The notes beneath the pieces were generated by a model, which worked only from the letters and a program-made list of their open reading frames with translations, searched no databases and was not told the DNA's origin. Below, one piece after another: positions 34,676-46,244 of a DNA stretch of 64,000 bases. Each line of letters starts with the position of its first letter. Position 1 is the first letter of the stretch. This stretch comes from Chloroflexota bacterium (lineage in GTDB: Bacteria > Chloroflexota > UBA11872): assembly GCA_022824495.1 (NCBI GenBank), contig JAJDZU010000005.1:1-64000 (forward strand). The letters run 5' to 3'. Both the position numbers and the translations under genes were made by a program.

Positions 34676-35829
34676 GAAGTCGGCTGCTGCCGGTTTGCGA
34701 GTTCGACCTGTGGTCCCTCGTCAGGCGGTGGGAGCGACTCGCTATGCCGCATCAGGTCAGCCGTGTATGCGTGAATGAGCGGCACGTTGGGCTGAAGCAC
34801 GAACGCGCCGTTGTCGGCGATGACGGCGCGCACCAGATTGTCCTCCGGCCGAATTGCGCCTGACACCGTCCGAGCGGCTCCGATCCCCATTCCGAGTTTG
34901 GCCATCGACGGCACCAGTTCGGGCGGCAGATTTGATTCGAAGGCGTTGCTGAGTTCGCGCAAAAAGGCCGGCGACTCGACAAGAGTCTTTGGAGAAATCA
35001 CCTGCTCAACCAAGGCCAGGAGCATCTGCTGCTGCCGCACTTCACGGGCAAACGCGCCGTCCTGATGCCGAGTGCGCACATAGCGCAGGGCCATGTCGCC
35101 GTCGAAGTGATTCGGCCCGGCCTCAACGTGCAACGGCTCAAAGCCGGTGTCGGTGGCGTTTGGGTAGTTGGGATCGTAAATAGTCGATTCCACGTCCACG
35201 GAAACCCCGCCAAAGAAGTCGACGAGGCGCTTGAAGCCGTTGAAGTCCAACGTAACCCAGTAGTCCACCTGCACGCCGAGGAGGTTTGAGACGCGACGGC
35301 TGAGGGCGTCGGGGCCTTCCTCCTGTAAGACGGAATTGATTCGAAACGGGTCGGTTCGACAGTTCGCCACGCAGATGTCACGGGGAATCGACACGAGGGT
35401 CGCCGCCCTTGCCCGCGGCTCAATGTGGGCGAGAATTATCGCGTCGGTTCGCCCACCGCCCTCGCCGGGACGCCGGTCAAGTCCGAGAAACAACACGCTG
35501 AATGGCTGATCTTCGGGCCAGTCGGCGATGAGATCCAGCGGGTTTGGCGGCTCGGGTGTCGGAGTCGCTGCCACCACGGGCGACGGAGTAGGCGGACGAG
35601 TCGTCCTTCCTGTCACGATCGGCGTCGCCGACTGAGAGGTGGATACTGTAGCGGGTGGCGTCGGCGGCACGGTCGTCGCGGTCCCATCGGACGATCGGAT
35701 CCAGACCAAGGCACCGAGGACGGCCACGACGACGAAGACGACGCCGGCGGAAGCGACGCTGATTACCTCGGCGCGACGGAGGCGGTGCGCGCGACCCGAC
35801 GGTCGCCTGCGGCTAGGGTCCGATGACAT
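34672..35829 (-). CDS. LytR-CpsA-Psr family glycopolymer ligase
   Basis: A 385-residue membrane-anchored LCP protein. A basic N-terminus and one transmembrane segment (about 22-44) lead into a Thr/Pro-rich linker (50-95) and the LCP domain with LFLGLDRRPGEGG, TDAIILAHIE, VSIPRDI and the arginine-rich RYVRTRHQDGAFARE. LCP proteins transfer lipid-linked glycopolymers to peptidoglycan outside the membrane. The stop codon shares the CTAG at 34672-34675 with the convergent methyltransferase gene. Confidence 0.93.
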   Translation of the reverse strand: MSSDPSRRRPSGRAHRLRRAEVISVASAGVVFVVVAVLGALVWIRSSDGTATTVPPTPPATVSTSQSATPIVTGRTTRPPTPSPVVAATPTPEPPNPLDLIADWPEDQPFSVLFLGLDRRPGEGGGRTDAIILAHIEPRARAATLVSIPRDICVANCRTDPFRINSVLQEEGPDALSRRVSNLLGVQVDYWVTLDFNGFKRLVDFFGGVSVDVESTIYDPNYPNATDTGFEPLHVEAGPNHFDGDMALRYVRTRHQDGAFAREVRQQQMLLALVEQVISPKTLVESPAFLRELSNAFESNLPPELVPSMAKLGMGIGAARTVSGAIRPEDNLVRAVIADNGAFVLQPNVPLIHAYTADLMRHSESLPPPDEGPQVELANRQQPTS

Positions 35830-35864
35830 TGCGAAGTTGCGGCGTTATGTCGAGCAGAATCCCC

Positions 35865-35870
35865 ACTATA
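35865..35870 (-). promoter_or_regulatory. Possible -10 element for the LCP gene
   Basis: TATAGT on the minus strand, 36-41 bp upstream of the LCP ATG. No clear -35 hexamer. Confidence 0.3.
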
Positions 35871-35966
35871 CGACAGGCAGGTAGTCCGCAGATCACTCTG
35901 TCTGCCCGAATTCGGTCGTCGCTTCGGAGTAAAGAGCGTAGCGTCGAAAGGGAGCGTTACGCCGTC

Positions 35967-35996
35967 GGTATCACATCCACGTTCGCGTGGTATCAC
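35967..35996. repeat. UUCG-loop hairpin bounded by GGTATCAC direct repeats
   Basis: CCACG-TTCG-CGTGG (35977-35990) is a perfect 5-bp stem with a stable TTCG loop, and GGTATCAC occurs on both sides (35967-35974 and 35989-35996). It lies 44 bp upstream of the oxidoreductase start at 36040, so it may be an operator or leader element. Confidence 0.4.
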
Positions 35997-36039
35997 CGAG
36001 TACGCTGAGCATGATGGCCGCGCGCCCCAACACTCCCGG

Positions 36040-37083
36040 ATGCAGTTCGCCATTGTCGGATACGGCAGCTCCGGACACGCTCTCCGATCGCAGATCGAGT
36101 CGCTGCCCAGCGCATCGGTCACTTGCATTGTCGACGCCGATCTACGTCTGGCGGACACGGGGACCGGCCGTTTGAACGCCGCGGCCTGGAGCGACAAAGC
36201 CAGCGCCGCATTGCGTCGTGCGAGTGTGGACGCCGTCTTCATCACGGGGCCGCATGCCGGCCGCGTGCAGCTAGTGCAGGGCGCGCTGGAACGAGGGCTT
36301 CATGTCTTCCTCGAACCGCCCGTGACCCTGCGTCACCCGGACGCGCAGCAGATGTTGGGGTATGGCCGGGCCGTCAGCACGGCGGTGGCCGTTAACTTCT
36401 GGATGCGCGCGGTCCCCGGAGTGCGTCGTATGCGACGCCGCATTCCGCGTCCCACGTTCGTGCAGATCGAGACCGTCGTCCATCCGCTGTCCGATTCCTG
36501 GAGCGGAACTGCCGAGCAGGGTGGCGTGATGGGCGTGCTGGGAAGTCACGCATTGGACCTGGCCGCGTATCTCATGCAGTCGACGCCTCGCTACGTCCAG
36601 GCCATGGGCGGACGTCACACGCGACGGGCGGCCCTGGCGGACACCGTGGCTGTGGGGATCCGATACGCGAATGGCGGACTTGCTCGCGTGATCATGGGTG
36701 AATTTGGCCGAAGGCGGCCCTGCGCTCCCTGGCGCGCATATGCTACCGACGGCACCGAAACGGCGACCGCGCAAGGCAGCCTGCCGCTTGGTGAAGGACC
36801 GACGAGACGTGTGTCAAAGGTTGAACTGGCACGTTTGCAAGGCGCCGAGGCCGCGCAGTTCGAGGTTGTGAGGGCGTTCGTAGATTCCGTAGCGGGACGA
36901 GGCGCCCCCCTGGCGCTGGCCGAAGACGGCGTACGGGCAGTGCACCTCGCCGATACAGCTTATGAAGCCATGGGTTCGCGTCGGCGAGTGTCAATCGCCA
37001 CGGCATCGCTACCGGATACGATCCGACCGGTCTACGGTGATGATTCCGCCGCGAACCGCCGCAACCACAGCTTCCGTTCGTGA
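36040..37083 (+). CDS. Gfo/Idh/MocA-family protein lacking the catalytic lysine
   Basis: A 347-residue Rossmann protein. FAIVGYGSSGHAL gives an intact GxGxxG loop (residues 7-12), and the second half has GSHALDLAAYLM, matching the family substrate-domain histidine region. Odd: the EKP motif reads EPP (FLEPPVTL, about residue 95), so the conserved lysine that assists hydride transfer is missing; it may be a binding protein or use another residue. The last 75 bp overlap the end of the convergent response regulator gene, giving a basic tail. ATG 36040 starts the Rossmann fold directly. Confidence 0.82.
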   Translation: MQFAIVGYGSSGHALRSQIESLPSASVTCIVDADLRLADTGTGRLNAAAWSDKASAALRRASVDAVFITGPHAGRVQLVQGALERGLHVFLEPPVTLRHPDAQQMLGYGRAVSTAVAVNFWMRAVPGVRRMRRRIPRPTFVQIETVVHPLSDSWSGTAEQGGVMGVLGSHALDLAAYLMQSTPRYVQAMGGRHTRRAALADTVAVGIRYANGGLARVIMGEFGRRRPCAPWRAYATDGTETATAQGSLPLGEGPTRRVSKVELARLQGAEAAQFEVVRAFVDSVAGRGAPLALAEDGVRAVHLADTAYEAMGSRRRVSIATASLPDTIRPVYGDDSAANRRNHSFRS

Positions 37084-37665
37084 GCGAACGCGCAGCTTGC
37101 CGTAGACGCTGCTGAGATGTGCCTCCACAGTCTTTGCCGAGACTCCCAACGCTGTCGCTGCTTCGCGATTGGACGCACCTTCCGCAACTAGCCGTAACAC
37201 ATCCAGTTCGCGCATCGTCAGCGGCTCCGCAAGCGATCGCCCGCTGCCCGTGCCGGACTCGACGGTCGGCAGTTCCTGGTAAACAGTTTGTCCGGCGTGG
37301 ACCTGCCGGACAGCGTCGGTGAGCCCCGCGGTATCCAGGTCCTTCAGCACGTAACCCGCGACCCCGGCCTCCCGCATGGACCGGACATAGTCCGCCTGGC
37401 CATAGGCCGAGACGACCAGAATTCGGGTCGCCGGCGCTACGTGTGCCAGGCGACGAGCCAGCGCCGGCCCACCGCCGGGAATTCGGAAATCAAGGAGACA
37501 GACGTCGGGTGAACAGCTGCGGCACGCGCGCTCCGCCGCGGCCGCGTCGCCGGCCGTACCCACGACTTCGACATCGGGGACATCCGCCAAAACCGCGGCG
37601 GTCCCCTCACGCACCATGGCGTGGTCGTCCACAAGCAGAACGCGGATCGGACGTCTGGCGGTCAC
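37009..37665 (-). CDS. NarL/LuxR-family response regulator
   Basis: A 218-residue two-component regulator. The receiver domain (about 8-122) has DD at 17-18, the phosphoacceptor aspartate in VCLLDFRIPG near 59, and K in YVLKDLD. The C-terminal helix-turn-helix (about 148-210) has LTMRELDVLRLVAEGASNRE and the usual AKTVEAHLSSVYGKL. The GTG start overlaps the sensor kinase stop by 4 bp, so the pair is coupled. Targets unknown. It overlaps the convergent Gfo/Idh gene by 75 bp. Confidence 0.93.
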   Translation of the reverse strand: MTARRPIRVLLVDDHAMVREGTAAVLADVPDVEVVGTAGDAAAAERACRSCSPDVCLLDFRIPGGGPALARRLAHVAPATRILVVSAYGQADYVRSMREAGVAGYVLKDLDTAGLTDAVRQVHAGQTVYQELPTVESGTGSGRSLAEPLTMRELDVLRLVAEGASNREAATALGVSAKTVEAHLSSVYGKLRVRSRTEAVVAAVRGGIITVDRSDRIR

Positions 37666-39947
37666 GTGCGGGCGACCTCCGCCGGATGTAGTGGAGCCTC
37701 CACCGTCAGCGCGGTTGGCCCTCCTGGCTGAGAATCCACCTGCACGTGGCCCCCAAGGCGGCTGAATCTCTCCCGGAGACCGGCCAGTCCCAGGTGACCC
37801 ACGGCCGCGTAGGCAGCCAGATCGGACGAGGCCCGAAAGCCGCGACCATCGTCTTGAACCGAAAGCCGGATGGCGTCAGCCGCGCACGTAAGGCGAATCC
37901 GAACGCGCGACGCCTGCGAATGCCTGAGCGCATTGTTCAACGCCTCTTGGGCCGCGCGGTAGATGTTCGTCTCCACGTCCGCGTCGGGTCGCTGAACGTC
38001 GGGAGTACCGTCAATCTGGAGGTCAATGGTGAACGGTGCGGCTCGCCCCGCCTCGTCCACCAGCCAACGCAACGCCGCTTCCAGTCCCAGGTCGTCCAGG
38101 ACCGGCGGACGCAGGCGTTCGCAGATCTCCCGCAGGTCGCCCGCCGCCGTATCCACCAATTGCAGAAGCGCGTCGCGGCTGCGGTAGGGCCCGGGCGCGG
38201 CCGAGCGCAACGCGCGCTGCAGCAGCACCAGCTTCTGCAGCGGCTCGTCGTGCAGGTCGCGCGAAATTCGCTGTCGCTCCGCCTCCAACATCCCGTTGAC
38301 CTGGTCGTACAGGTCGCTCAGCGTCTGTTGGCTGTCCTGCAGGCGCTGCGCCGTCTCGTCGAGTTCCCGCAGACGGTCCTGCAACTGGCCCCACAGGTCA
38401 ACACGCACCATGAAACTGGCGAGTTGACTGGCCAACGCGTCCAGCAAGTCGGCGTCAGCCTGGCTGAGGCCGAACGACTCTTCGCGGATCGAGGCGACCA
38501 CATAGGCCGCCACCGACTCGCCGATCTTGCACGGAACGACGACCGCGGCGATTTCTGAGCGACCTCCGCCTCCCGCGGCCACGACGGCCGACTGCACTTG
38601 GGCATCGTCGGGCGTTGGGGCCAGGCTATTGAAGGCGATGGCCACAAGGTCGTGCGGCGGGGCTGCGCGGGTTACCGAAATCCAGTCGAGGCCGATAGCG
38701 CGGCGCACGGGAGCCAGAACGGACTCGGCAAGCTGTTCGACTGAGGTCGTGGACGCCAACGCCACGCTGGCCGTGCGCATCACCCGCTGCGTGTCGTAGC
38801 TATCCTGATACACCCAACCGGACAGCGCGCGAAGAACCAGCCAGCGCGCGAAGGGCATCGTCACGCCGATGCCAACCAGCGCCGCCGCCAGCGTCCACAC
38901 GACCGGCAACGCCCCCGCGCGATCCGTCAGGTAGCGACCGATCACGCCGACCAGAAGCGCGTAGAACGTAAAGAGCAGGATCCAGGCCGCGCCGTGCAGG
39001 AAAAGCGTTCGTAGCACGCGCTGGAACCGGATGCGCCAGGTCGGCACGGCCACGTGGACGGCCCCCAGCGCGGTGGCCGCGATGGCCAGCAGGGAGACCG
39101 AATAGGGAAGGATCTCGGCGCCGCTAACGACCGCGGGCACAAGCGAAAGCGTGGTAGGCGGCAACGCCGCGGTCAGGAACGTGGCCAGCAACACGCGCGC
39201 TACACGGCGGTCACGGGGAAACGTGATATCCAGCAGCGTGACCAGGCACTTGGCAAGGAGCGCCGTAAGCCCCAGGGCCGGAAGAAGCGCCAGCGTGACC
39301 CAGGCCGCGTTATACAGCTCCGGCCGGCCTTGATATGACGCCACCAACACCGCGACCGGTCCTGCCAGGGCTGTAACCGCCAGGGCCGGGACGTACGGCA
39401 CGATGAACGACGGTCCACGTATGGGAAAGACGGCCGCAAACCACAGCAAGGCCACGCCCGTCGCGCCCGTCGCCGCAAAGACCAGCAGCGTCAGCGCGCC
39501 GTCGGCGTCCGGTGCCACCGAGCCCAGCGAAAGGGCGATGGCCACGGAAAACATGGCGGCGGTGGCCGATCTCAGCACTCGACGCCGTCCGTAGAGGGCG
39601 ACAACCGCTCCACCGGCCGCAAAGGCCGTCGCAAGCACCAACGTGGTAGCGCGCATGGCCGGATCGAGACCTGGGATCGGGATCGCCACTCCGGTCTGTG
39701 GATCGGCAAGCGCCCCTGCGCCGATCTCGGCGCGTAGCTCGACAGGCCGTCCCACGGGTTCCCCCGAAGGCCCATCCCAGGCAACCACTTCGCCAGCGCT
39801 AAGCCCCGCGCGCCAGGCGGACCCGCCCGGCGTCACGCTCTCAACCAGCCACTGACCGCGCTCGGCCGGTGCGACCGTCGCCCCGTGCTCGAACGGCTGC
39901 ATCGCAACCGTTGTGGCCAGTACGAGTGCCGCGACCCAAAGCGTCAT
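37662..39947 (-). CDS. Membrane sensor histidine kinase with N-terminal PDZ-like segment
   Basis: A 761-residue HisKA_3-type kinase. After a first hydrophobic segment (2-15) comes a PDZ-like stretch (about 25-90; VESVTPGGSAWRAGLSAGEVV), then about nine transmembrane segments (100-370), a GAF domain (about 400-530), a coiled coil, the dimerisation domain with phospho-histidine near 566 (SRDLHDEPLQ) and a HATPase domain (NNALRHSQ, VQDDGRGF). The PDZ-like part would face outside. ATG 39947 starts inside a hydrophobic segment; the frame stays open upstream with basic residues but no canonical start codon, so the true start is uncertain. Confidence 0.85.
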   Translation of the reverse strand: MTLWVAALVLATTVAMQPFEHGATVAPAERGQWLVESVTPGGSAWRAGLSAGEVVAWDGPSGEPVGRPVELRAEIGAGALADPQTGVAIPIPGLDPAMRATTLVLATAFAAGGAVVALYGRRRVLRSATAAMFSVAIALSLGSVAPDADGALTLLVFAATGATGVALLWFAAVFPIRGPSFIVPYVPALAVTALAGPVAVLVASYQGRPELYNAAWVTLALLPALGLTALLAKCLVTLLDITFPRDRRVARVLLATFLTAALPPTTLSLVPAVVSGAEILPYSVSLLAIAATALGAVHVAVPTWRIRFQRVLRTLFLHGAAWILLFTFYALLVGVIGRYLTDRAGALPVVWTLAAALVGIGVTMPFARWLVLRALSGWVYQDSYDTQRVMRTASVALASTTSVEQLAESVLAPVRRAIGLDWISVTRAAPPHDLVAIAFNSLAPTPDDAQVQSAVVAAGGGGRSEIAAVVVPCKIGESVAAYVVASIREESFGLSQADADLLDALASQLASFMVRVDLWGQLQDRLRELDETAQRLQDSQQTLSDLYDQVNGMLEAERQRISRDLHDEPLQKLVLLQRALRSAAPGPYRSRDALLQLVDTAAGDLREICERLRPPVLDDLGLEAALRWLVDEAGRAAPFTIDLQIDGTPDVQRPDADVETNIYRAAQEALNNALRHSQASRVRIRLTCAADAIRLSVQDDGRGFRASSDLAAYAAVGHLGLAGLRERFSRLGGHVQVDSQPGGPTALTVEAPLHPAEVART

Positions 39948-40180
39948 ACCGAGCGCGAGGGGAATAACTCGGCGCGGTCGGATACGGGCCAGGCCACCCC
40001 GGCGACGATTCTCCGCGGCGAGCCACTCGCCGAGGCTCTGGCGACGTGTACGACTGGGCGGTCGAGCCAGCGGCCGGCCCCATGACAGCGGGCGCTCCCA
40101 GCATACGCCCGGAACCGCTGCCTACGTCGCTACGACCACAACCTCAACCAACCGAATGCGATTGGGCCCAGTGGTCTTCG

Positions 40181-41017
40181 CTAGACGGCCACCGTCGCCA
40201 TCGCGGCCGGGGCCTCGTCGCCGCCCGCAAAGCCGCAGAACTCCTCGTAGTCGATCAGTTCGGTGATCGTCGGAGTGTCCCCGCAGACCGGGCACTCGGG
40301 GTCACGCCGCAGCTTCAGTTCACGGAATTCCAGGTCCATGGCGTCAAGCAGCAGCAAACGTCCTTTCAGTGACGTCCCAATACCCGCGATGAGCTTCAGC
40401 ACCTCGGTGGCCTGGATCAGCCCGATCAAACCCGGCAGAACCCCAAGCACGCCGGCCTCGGCGCAACTCGGCGCCATTTCCGGCGGTGGTGGCGTCGGGT
40501 AGAGGCAGCGATAGCAGCCCGCACCCGGCTCAAAGACGGTGGCCATACCCTCAAAGCGCATGACGCTCCCGTCCACCAACGGCTTGCCGAGGAAGTAGGC
40601 GGCGTCATTCGCGAGATACCGCGTGGGAAAGTTATCGCAGCCGTTAACCACGATGTCGTACGGCTCGAGGATTTCGAGCGCGTTGTCGGAAGTCAGCGGC
40701 TCGTCGTGGCGCACGACCGACACGTCCGGGTTCAAGCCTGTCAGTGTCGATTCCGCTGACGCCGTCTTGGGCATGCCAACGCGGTCGTCGCGGTGCAAGA
40801 TCTGTCGCTGCAGGTTCGAACGGTCAACGGTATCGAAGTCCACCACACCCAGCGTGCCGACGCCGGCGGCGGCCAGGTAGTAGAGCACGGGAGAGCCAAG
40901 ACCGCCCGCGCCGATCGCCAGCACCTTGGCATCAAGAATCTTCGCCTGCCCGGCCGCCCCTACTTCGGGCAGCAACATGTGACGGCTATAGCGTTGGACT
41001 TGCTCAACGGTGAACAC
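40181..41017 (-). CDS. moeB: MoeB/ThiF-type adenylyltransferase
   Basis: A 278-residue E1-like enzyme that adenylates the C-terminal glycine of a ubiquitin-like sulfur carrier (MoaD or ThiS). Nucleotide loop GAGGLGSPV, RSNLQRQI, the catalytic-region cysteine in APSCAEAGVLGV, and two CxxC zinc pairs (CYRC, CPVC) are all present. GTG start. The rhodanese gene ends 31 bp upstream and the two are likely cotranscribed, matching the common MoeB-rhodanese sulfur-transfer pairing. MoeB versus ThiF cannot be settled from sequence alone. Confidence 0.88.
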   Translation of the reverse strand: MFTVEQVQRYSRHMLLPEVGAAGQAKILDAKVLAIGAGGLGSPVLYYLAAAGVGTLGVVDFDTVDRSNLQRQILHRDDRVGMPKTASAESTLTGLNPDVSVVRHDEPLTSDNALEILEPYDIVVNGCDNFPTRYLANDAAYFLGKPLVDGSVMRFEGMATVFEPGAGCYRCLYPTPPPPEMAPSCAEAGVLGVLPGLIGLIQATEVLKLIAGIGTSLKGRLLLLDAMDLEFRELKLRRDPECPVCGDTPTITELIDYEEFCGFAGGDEAPAAMATVAV

Positions 41018-41047
41018 GATCGAAAACCCTCCAGGTACAGCCGGCGT

Positions 41048-41425
41048 TTAGTGGCCGGCGGGCGGTTCCTCGGTTTCGTAGCCGGCCTCGGCCCACTCGG
41101 TCATCCCGCCGGCCATGTTGTACGCATCCGCAACGTTCAACGCCCGCGCCATCTGGGTGGCGACCGCGCTGGTCTGCCCAACGTTGCAGATGAACAGCAG
41201 GGGCTTTCCAGACGGGATGACCTCGGCGGGGCGCGCCAGGATGTCGTCCAGCGGCACATAATCCGCGCCTGGCATGGCCGGCGCGTGAAACTGGGTGCGG
41301 ACGTCCACCACGTCCACCTCATCGTTTTCGATCATCTCCTTCGCCTTGTGAATATCGACGTCGAAGTCAGGCGATCCAGGCAGACCCATTGTTTGGCACC
41401 ATTCGGGAATCCGGTCTACGCTCAA
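41048..41425 (-). CDS. Rhodanese-like sulfurtransferase
   Basis: A 125-residue single rhodanese domain. The persulfide-forming cysteine is in FICNVGQTS (about residue 80), and VDVRTQFHAPAMPGA and YNMAGGMTEWAEAG are standard. It probably hands sulfur to a carrier protein activated by the neighbouring MoeB-like enzyme. The start is TTG 41425; ATG at codon 13 would still keep the whole domain. Confidence 0.88.
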   Translation of the reverse strand: MSVDRIPEWCQTMGLPGSPDFDVDIHKAKEMIENDEVDVVDVRTQFHAPAMPGADYVPLDDILARPAEVIPSGKPLLFICNVGQTSAVATQMARALNVADAYNMAGGMTEWAEAGYETEEPPAGH

Positions 41426-41543
41426 GCATCGCGCCGCGGCGCGGTCAGGTCAACGCGAAGGGCCTGAGTCCTGCAAGTTTCATTACTGACCGCAAGGGAT
41501 ACCGCAACGCTATGATCGGACACGCCCTAGTGCCGACATTCCC

Positions 41544-43145
41544 GTGAACACCACCGAACTCGCATCCCAGCTTGCAATAACGCCGGTGCCGGCCGACGTC
41601 AGCGATGTCCTGCGTCGCCGCCTGGACCAGCTCGACGGGAGCCTGGACTCGGGGGATCGAATTGCGCGCACGTTGCGCCTGCCCTGGGCTGCGGCGAGCG
41701 TCGATCGTCCGCGATTCGCGGTCCTGCACTCCGACCTCGTCGAAGATCTTGCTATTTCCGAGCCGGTCGCCGACCTGATTTGCGACCACCTGGTCGTGCG
41801 CGAGCACCAGCTCGCGGCGGAGCCGGACACGACCGGCCCCCGCGCGCTGCTTTGCCTGGCCGGTCCGCCGGGCGTTGGCAAGTCGTACATCGCCCGGCAA
41901 ATTGCGGAGGAGCTCGGGCTGCCGAGGGCGACAATCCGGCTTGATCGCCTGGGATCCCCCGACGAGCTATTCGGAAATGCGCATGCCCCCGGCGAGATCA
42001 TGGGGGCGGTCGAGCGGATCGGCCAGACCGAATTCGTCCTGGTTCTCGAGGAACTTGACGCAGTTGGAGGGAGTTGGCCCGCGGCCGGGTCTCAGAGCCA
42101 GACCGCAGGCGGGAATTGGTCGGCAACTCGGGCGTCCCTGCTCAATGCCCTGACCGACGCCGACGCGAGGCGCCGCTTTCGCGATCGCTTCTTTGATGTT
42201 CCGTTCGATCTCTCGCGCGTTCTGGTCGTCGCTACCGCGCGCTGGTTGCCGGACATCCCGCCGCACGAACGCAGCCGGCTGGACATCGTTGAACTGCCCG
42301 GGTACGTGGACGATGACAAGATCGCCATCGCACGTAACTCGCTGGCGCCGGCCGTGCTTGGCGAATACAACGTACCGCTGGACAACGTCACCATCGAGGA
42401 TGATGCGCTGTCCGCGCTCGTCCGCAGTTACACGGTCGAGCCGGGAGTGGACGAACTCGACGGGTTGCTCCGCCAGGTCGTTCGACGTGCCTTGAGTAAT
42501 CAAGCCTTGCGCGGGGATAGCGGACCGCTTGACATCCCCATCGAAGACTTCGGCGCCACCATCGGGCGACCGACACGACTGCGCGTTGATCGCCGTCGAC
42601 GCGAAACGCCGGGCCAGACCGCGGCTGCCGTCGTGCGGCGCAGCGGCGGCGTGCTCGGACACGTTGAAGCCGTGCAAATGCCTGGCTCCGGGCAGATTCG
42701 AATTCTGGACACCGCGGGCGCGGACCTGACGGCACGCTACCGGATCGTCCCCTCGTACGTGCGCTCGCGACTCTCGGATCTGGGCGTGTCCGCCCGGTCG
42801 CTCGAAGAGTTCGACACGGACCTTATGCTGCCCGCGAGCGAACTGCCCGGCGACGAAGGCTCGCTCGCCCTCGCCGCGACAATCGCCATGGTCTCGCTGA
42901 TGCGTGACCGGGCGGCGGACCCTGAGATCCTGGCCATCGGCGGCATGACGGCACACGGGCACGTGCGCCGCGCCGAAGGGGTACAGGCCAAAATCCTGGC
43001 GGCTCATCGCAGCGGAATCCGTCGCATCGTCCTGCCGCGCCAGAATGAGCACGACCTGGACAGCATCCCTGAGCCGCTACACGACGCGATTACCTTTATT
43101 CCCATCGACGAGGCTGGCCAAGGCATCAACGTCGCGCTTCGGTAG
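41544..43145 (+). CDS. Short Lon-like AAA+ protease with divergent motifs
   Basis: A 533-residue protein with the Lon order of AAA+ module and S16 protease domain but without the large N-terminal Lon domain (Lon is usually near 780). Walker A GPPGVGKS is at 107-114. Walker B reads VLVLEELD (165-172), with Glu in place of the first Asp, and the sensor-1 position is TAR instead of TAN. In the protease domain Ser440 sits in PGDEGSLALA instead of the usual DGPSAG, and Lys483 is in GVQAKILAAHRSG, so the Ser-Lys dyad looks intact. GTG start. Substrates unknown. Confidence 0.8.
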   Translation: MNTTELASQLAITPVPADVSDVLRRRLDQLDGSLDSGDRIARTLRLPWAAASVDRPRFAVLHSDLVEDLAISEPVADLICDHLVVREHQLAAEPDTTGPRALLCLAGPPGVGKSYIARQIAEELGLPRATIRLDRLGSPDELFGNAHAPGEIMGAVERIGQTEFVLVLEELDAVGGSWPAAGSQSQTAGGNWSATRASLLNALTDADARRRFRDRFFDVPFDLSRVLVVATARWLPDIPPHERSRLDIVELPGYVDDDKIAIARNSLAPAVLGEYNVPLDNVTIEDDALSALVRSYTVEPGVDELDGLLRQVVRRALSNQALRGDSGPLDIPIEDFGATIGRPTRLRVDRRRRETPGQTAAAVVRRSGGVLGHVEAVQMPGSGQIRILDTAGADLTARYRIVPSYVRSRLSDLGVSARSLEEFDTDLMLPASELPGDEGSLALAATIAMVSLMRDRAADPEILAIGGMTAHGHVRRAEGVQAKILAAHRSGIRRIVLPRQNEHDLDSIPEPLHDAITFIPIDEAGQGINVALR

Positions 43146-43201
43146 GACTCCGTTTCTGCGCGGTTGGCTGCGAATCCAACAGCCCGCGGACGCTGGGTCG
43201 C

Positions 43202-46240
<3,039 letters not shown>

Positions 46241-46244
<4 letters not shown>

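Noticed and set aside
39841..40104. 87-residue minus-strand frame beginning ATG 40104 upstream of the sensor kinase
   Set aside because: Different frame from the kinase, unconserved Pro/Arg-rich composition; the kinase frame is the better candidate for an extended N-terminus.
41967..43052. 361-residue minus-strand frame opposite the Lon-like gene
   Set aside because: No recognisable motif and complete overlap with a gene that has conserved AAA+ and protease motifs.
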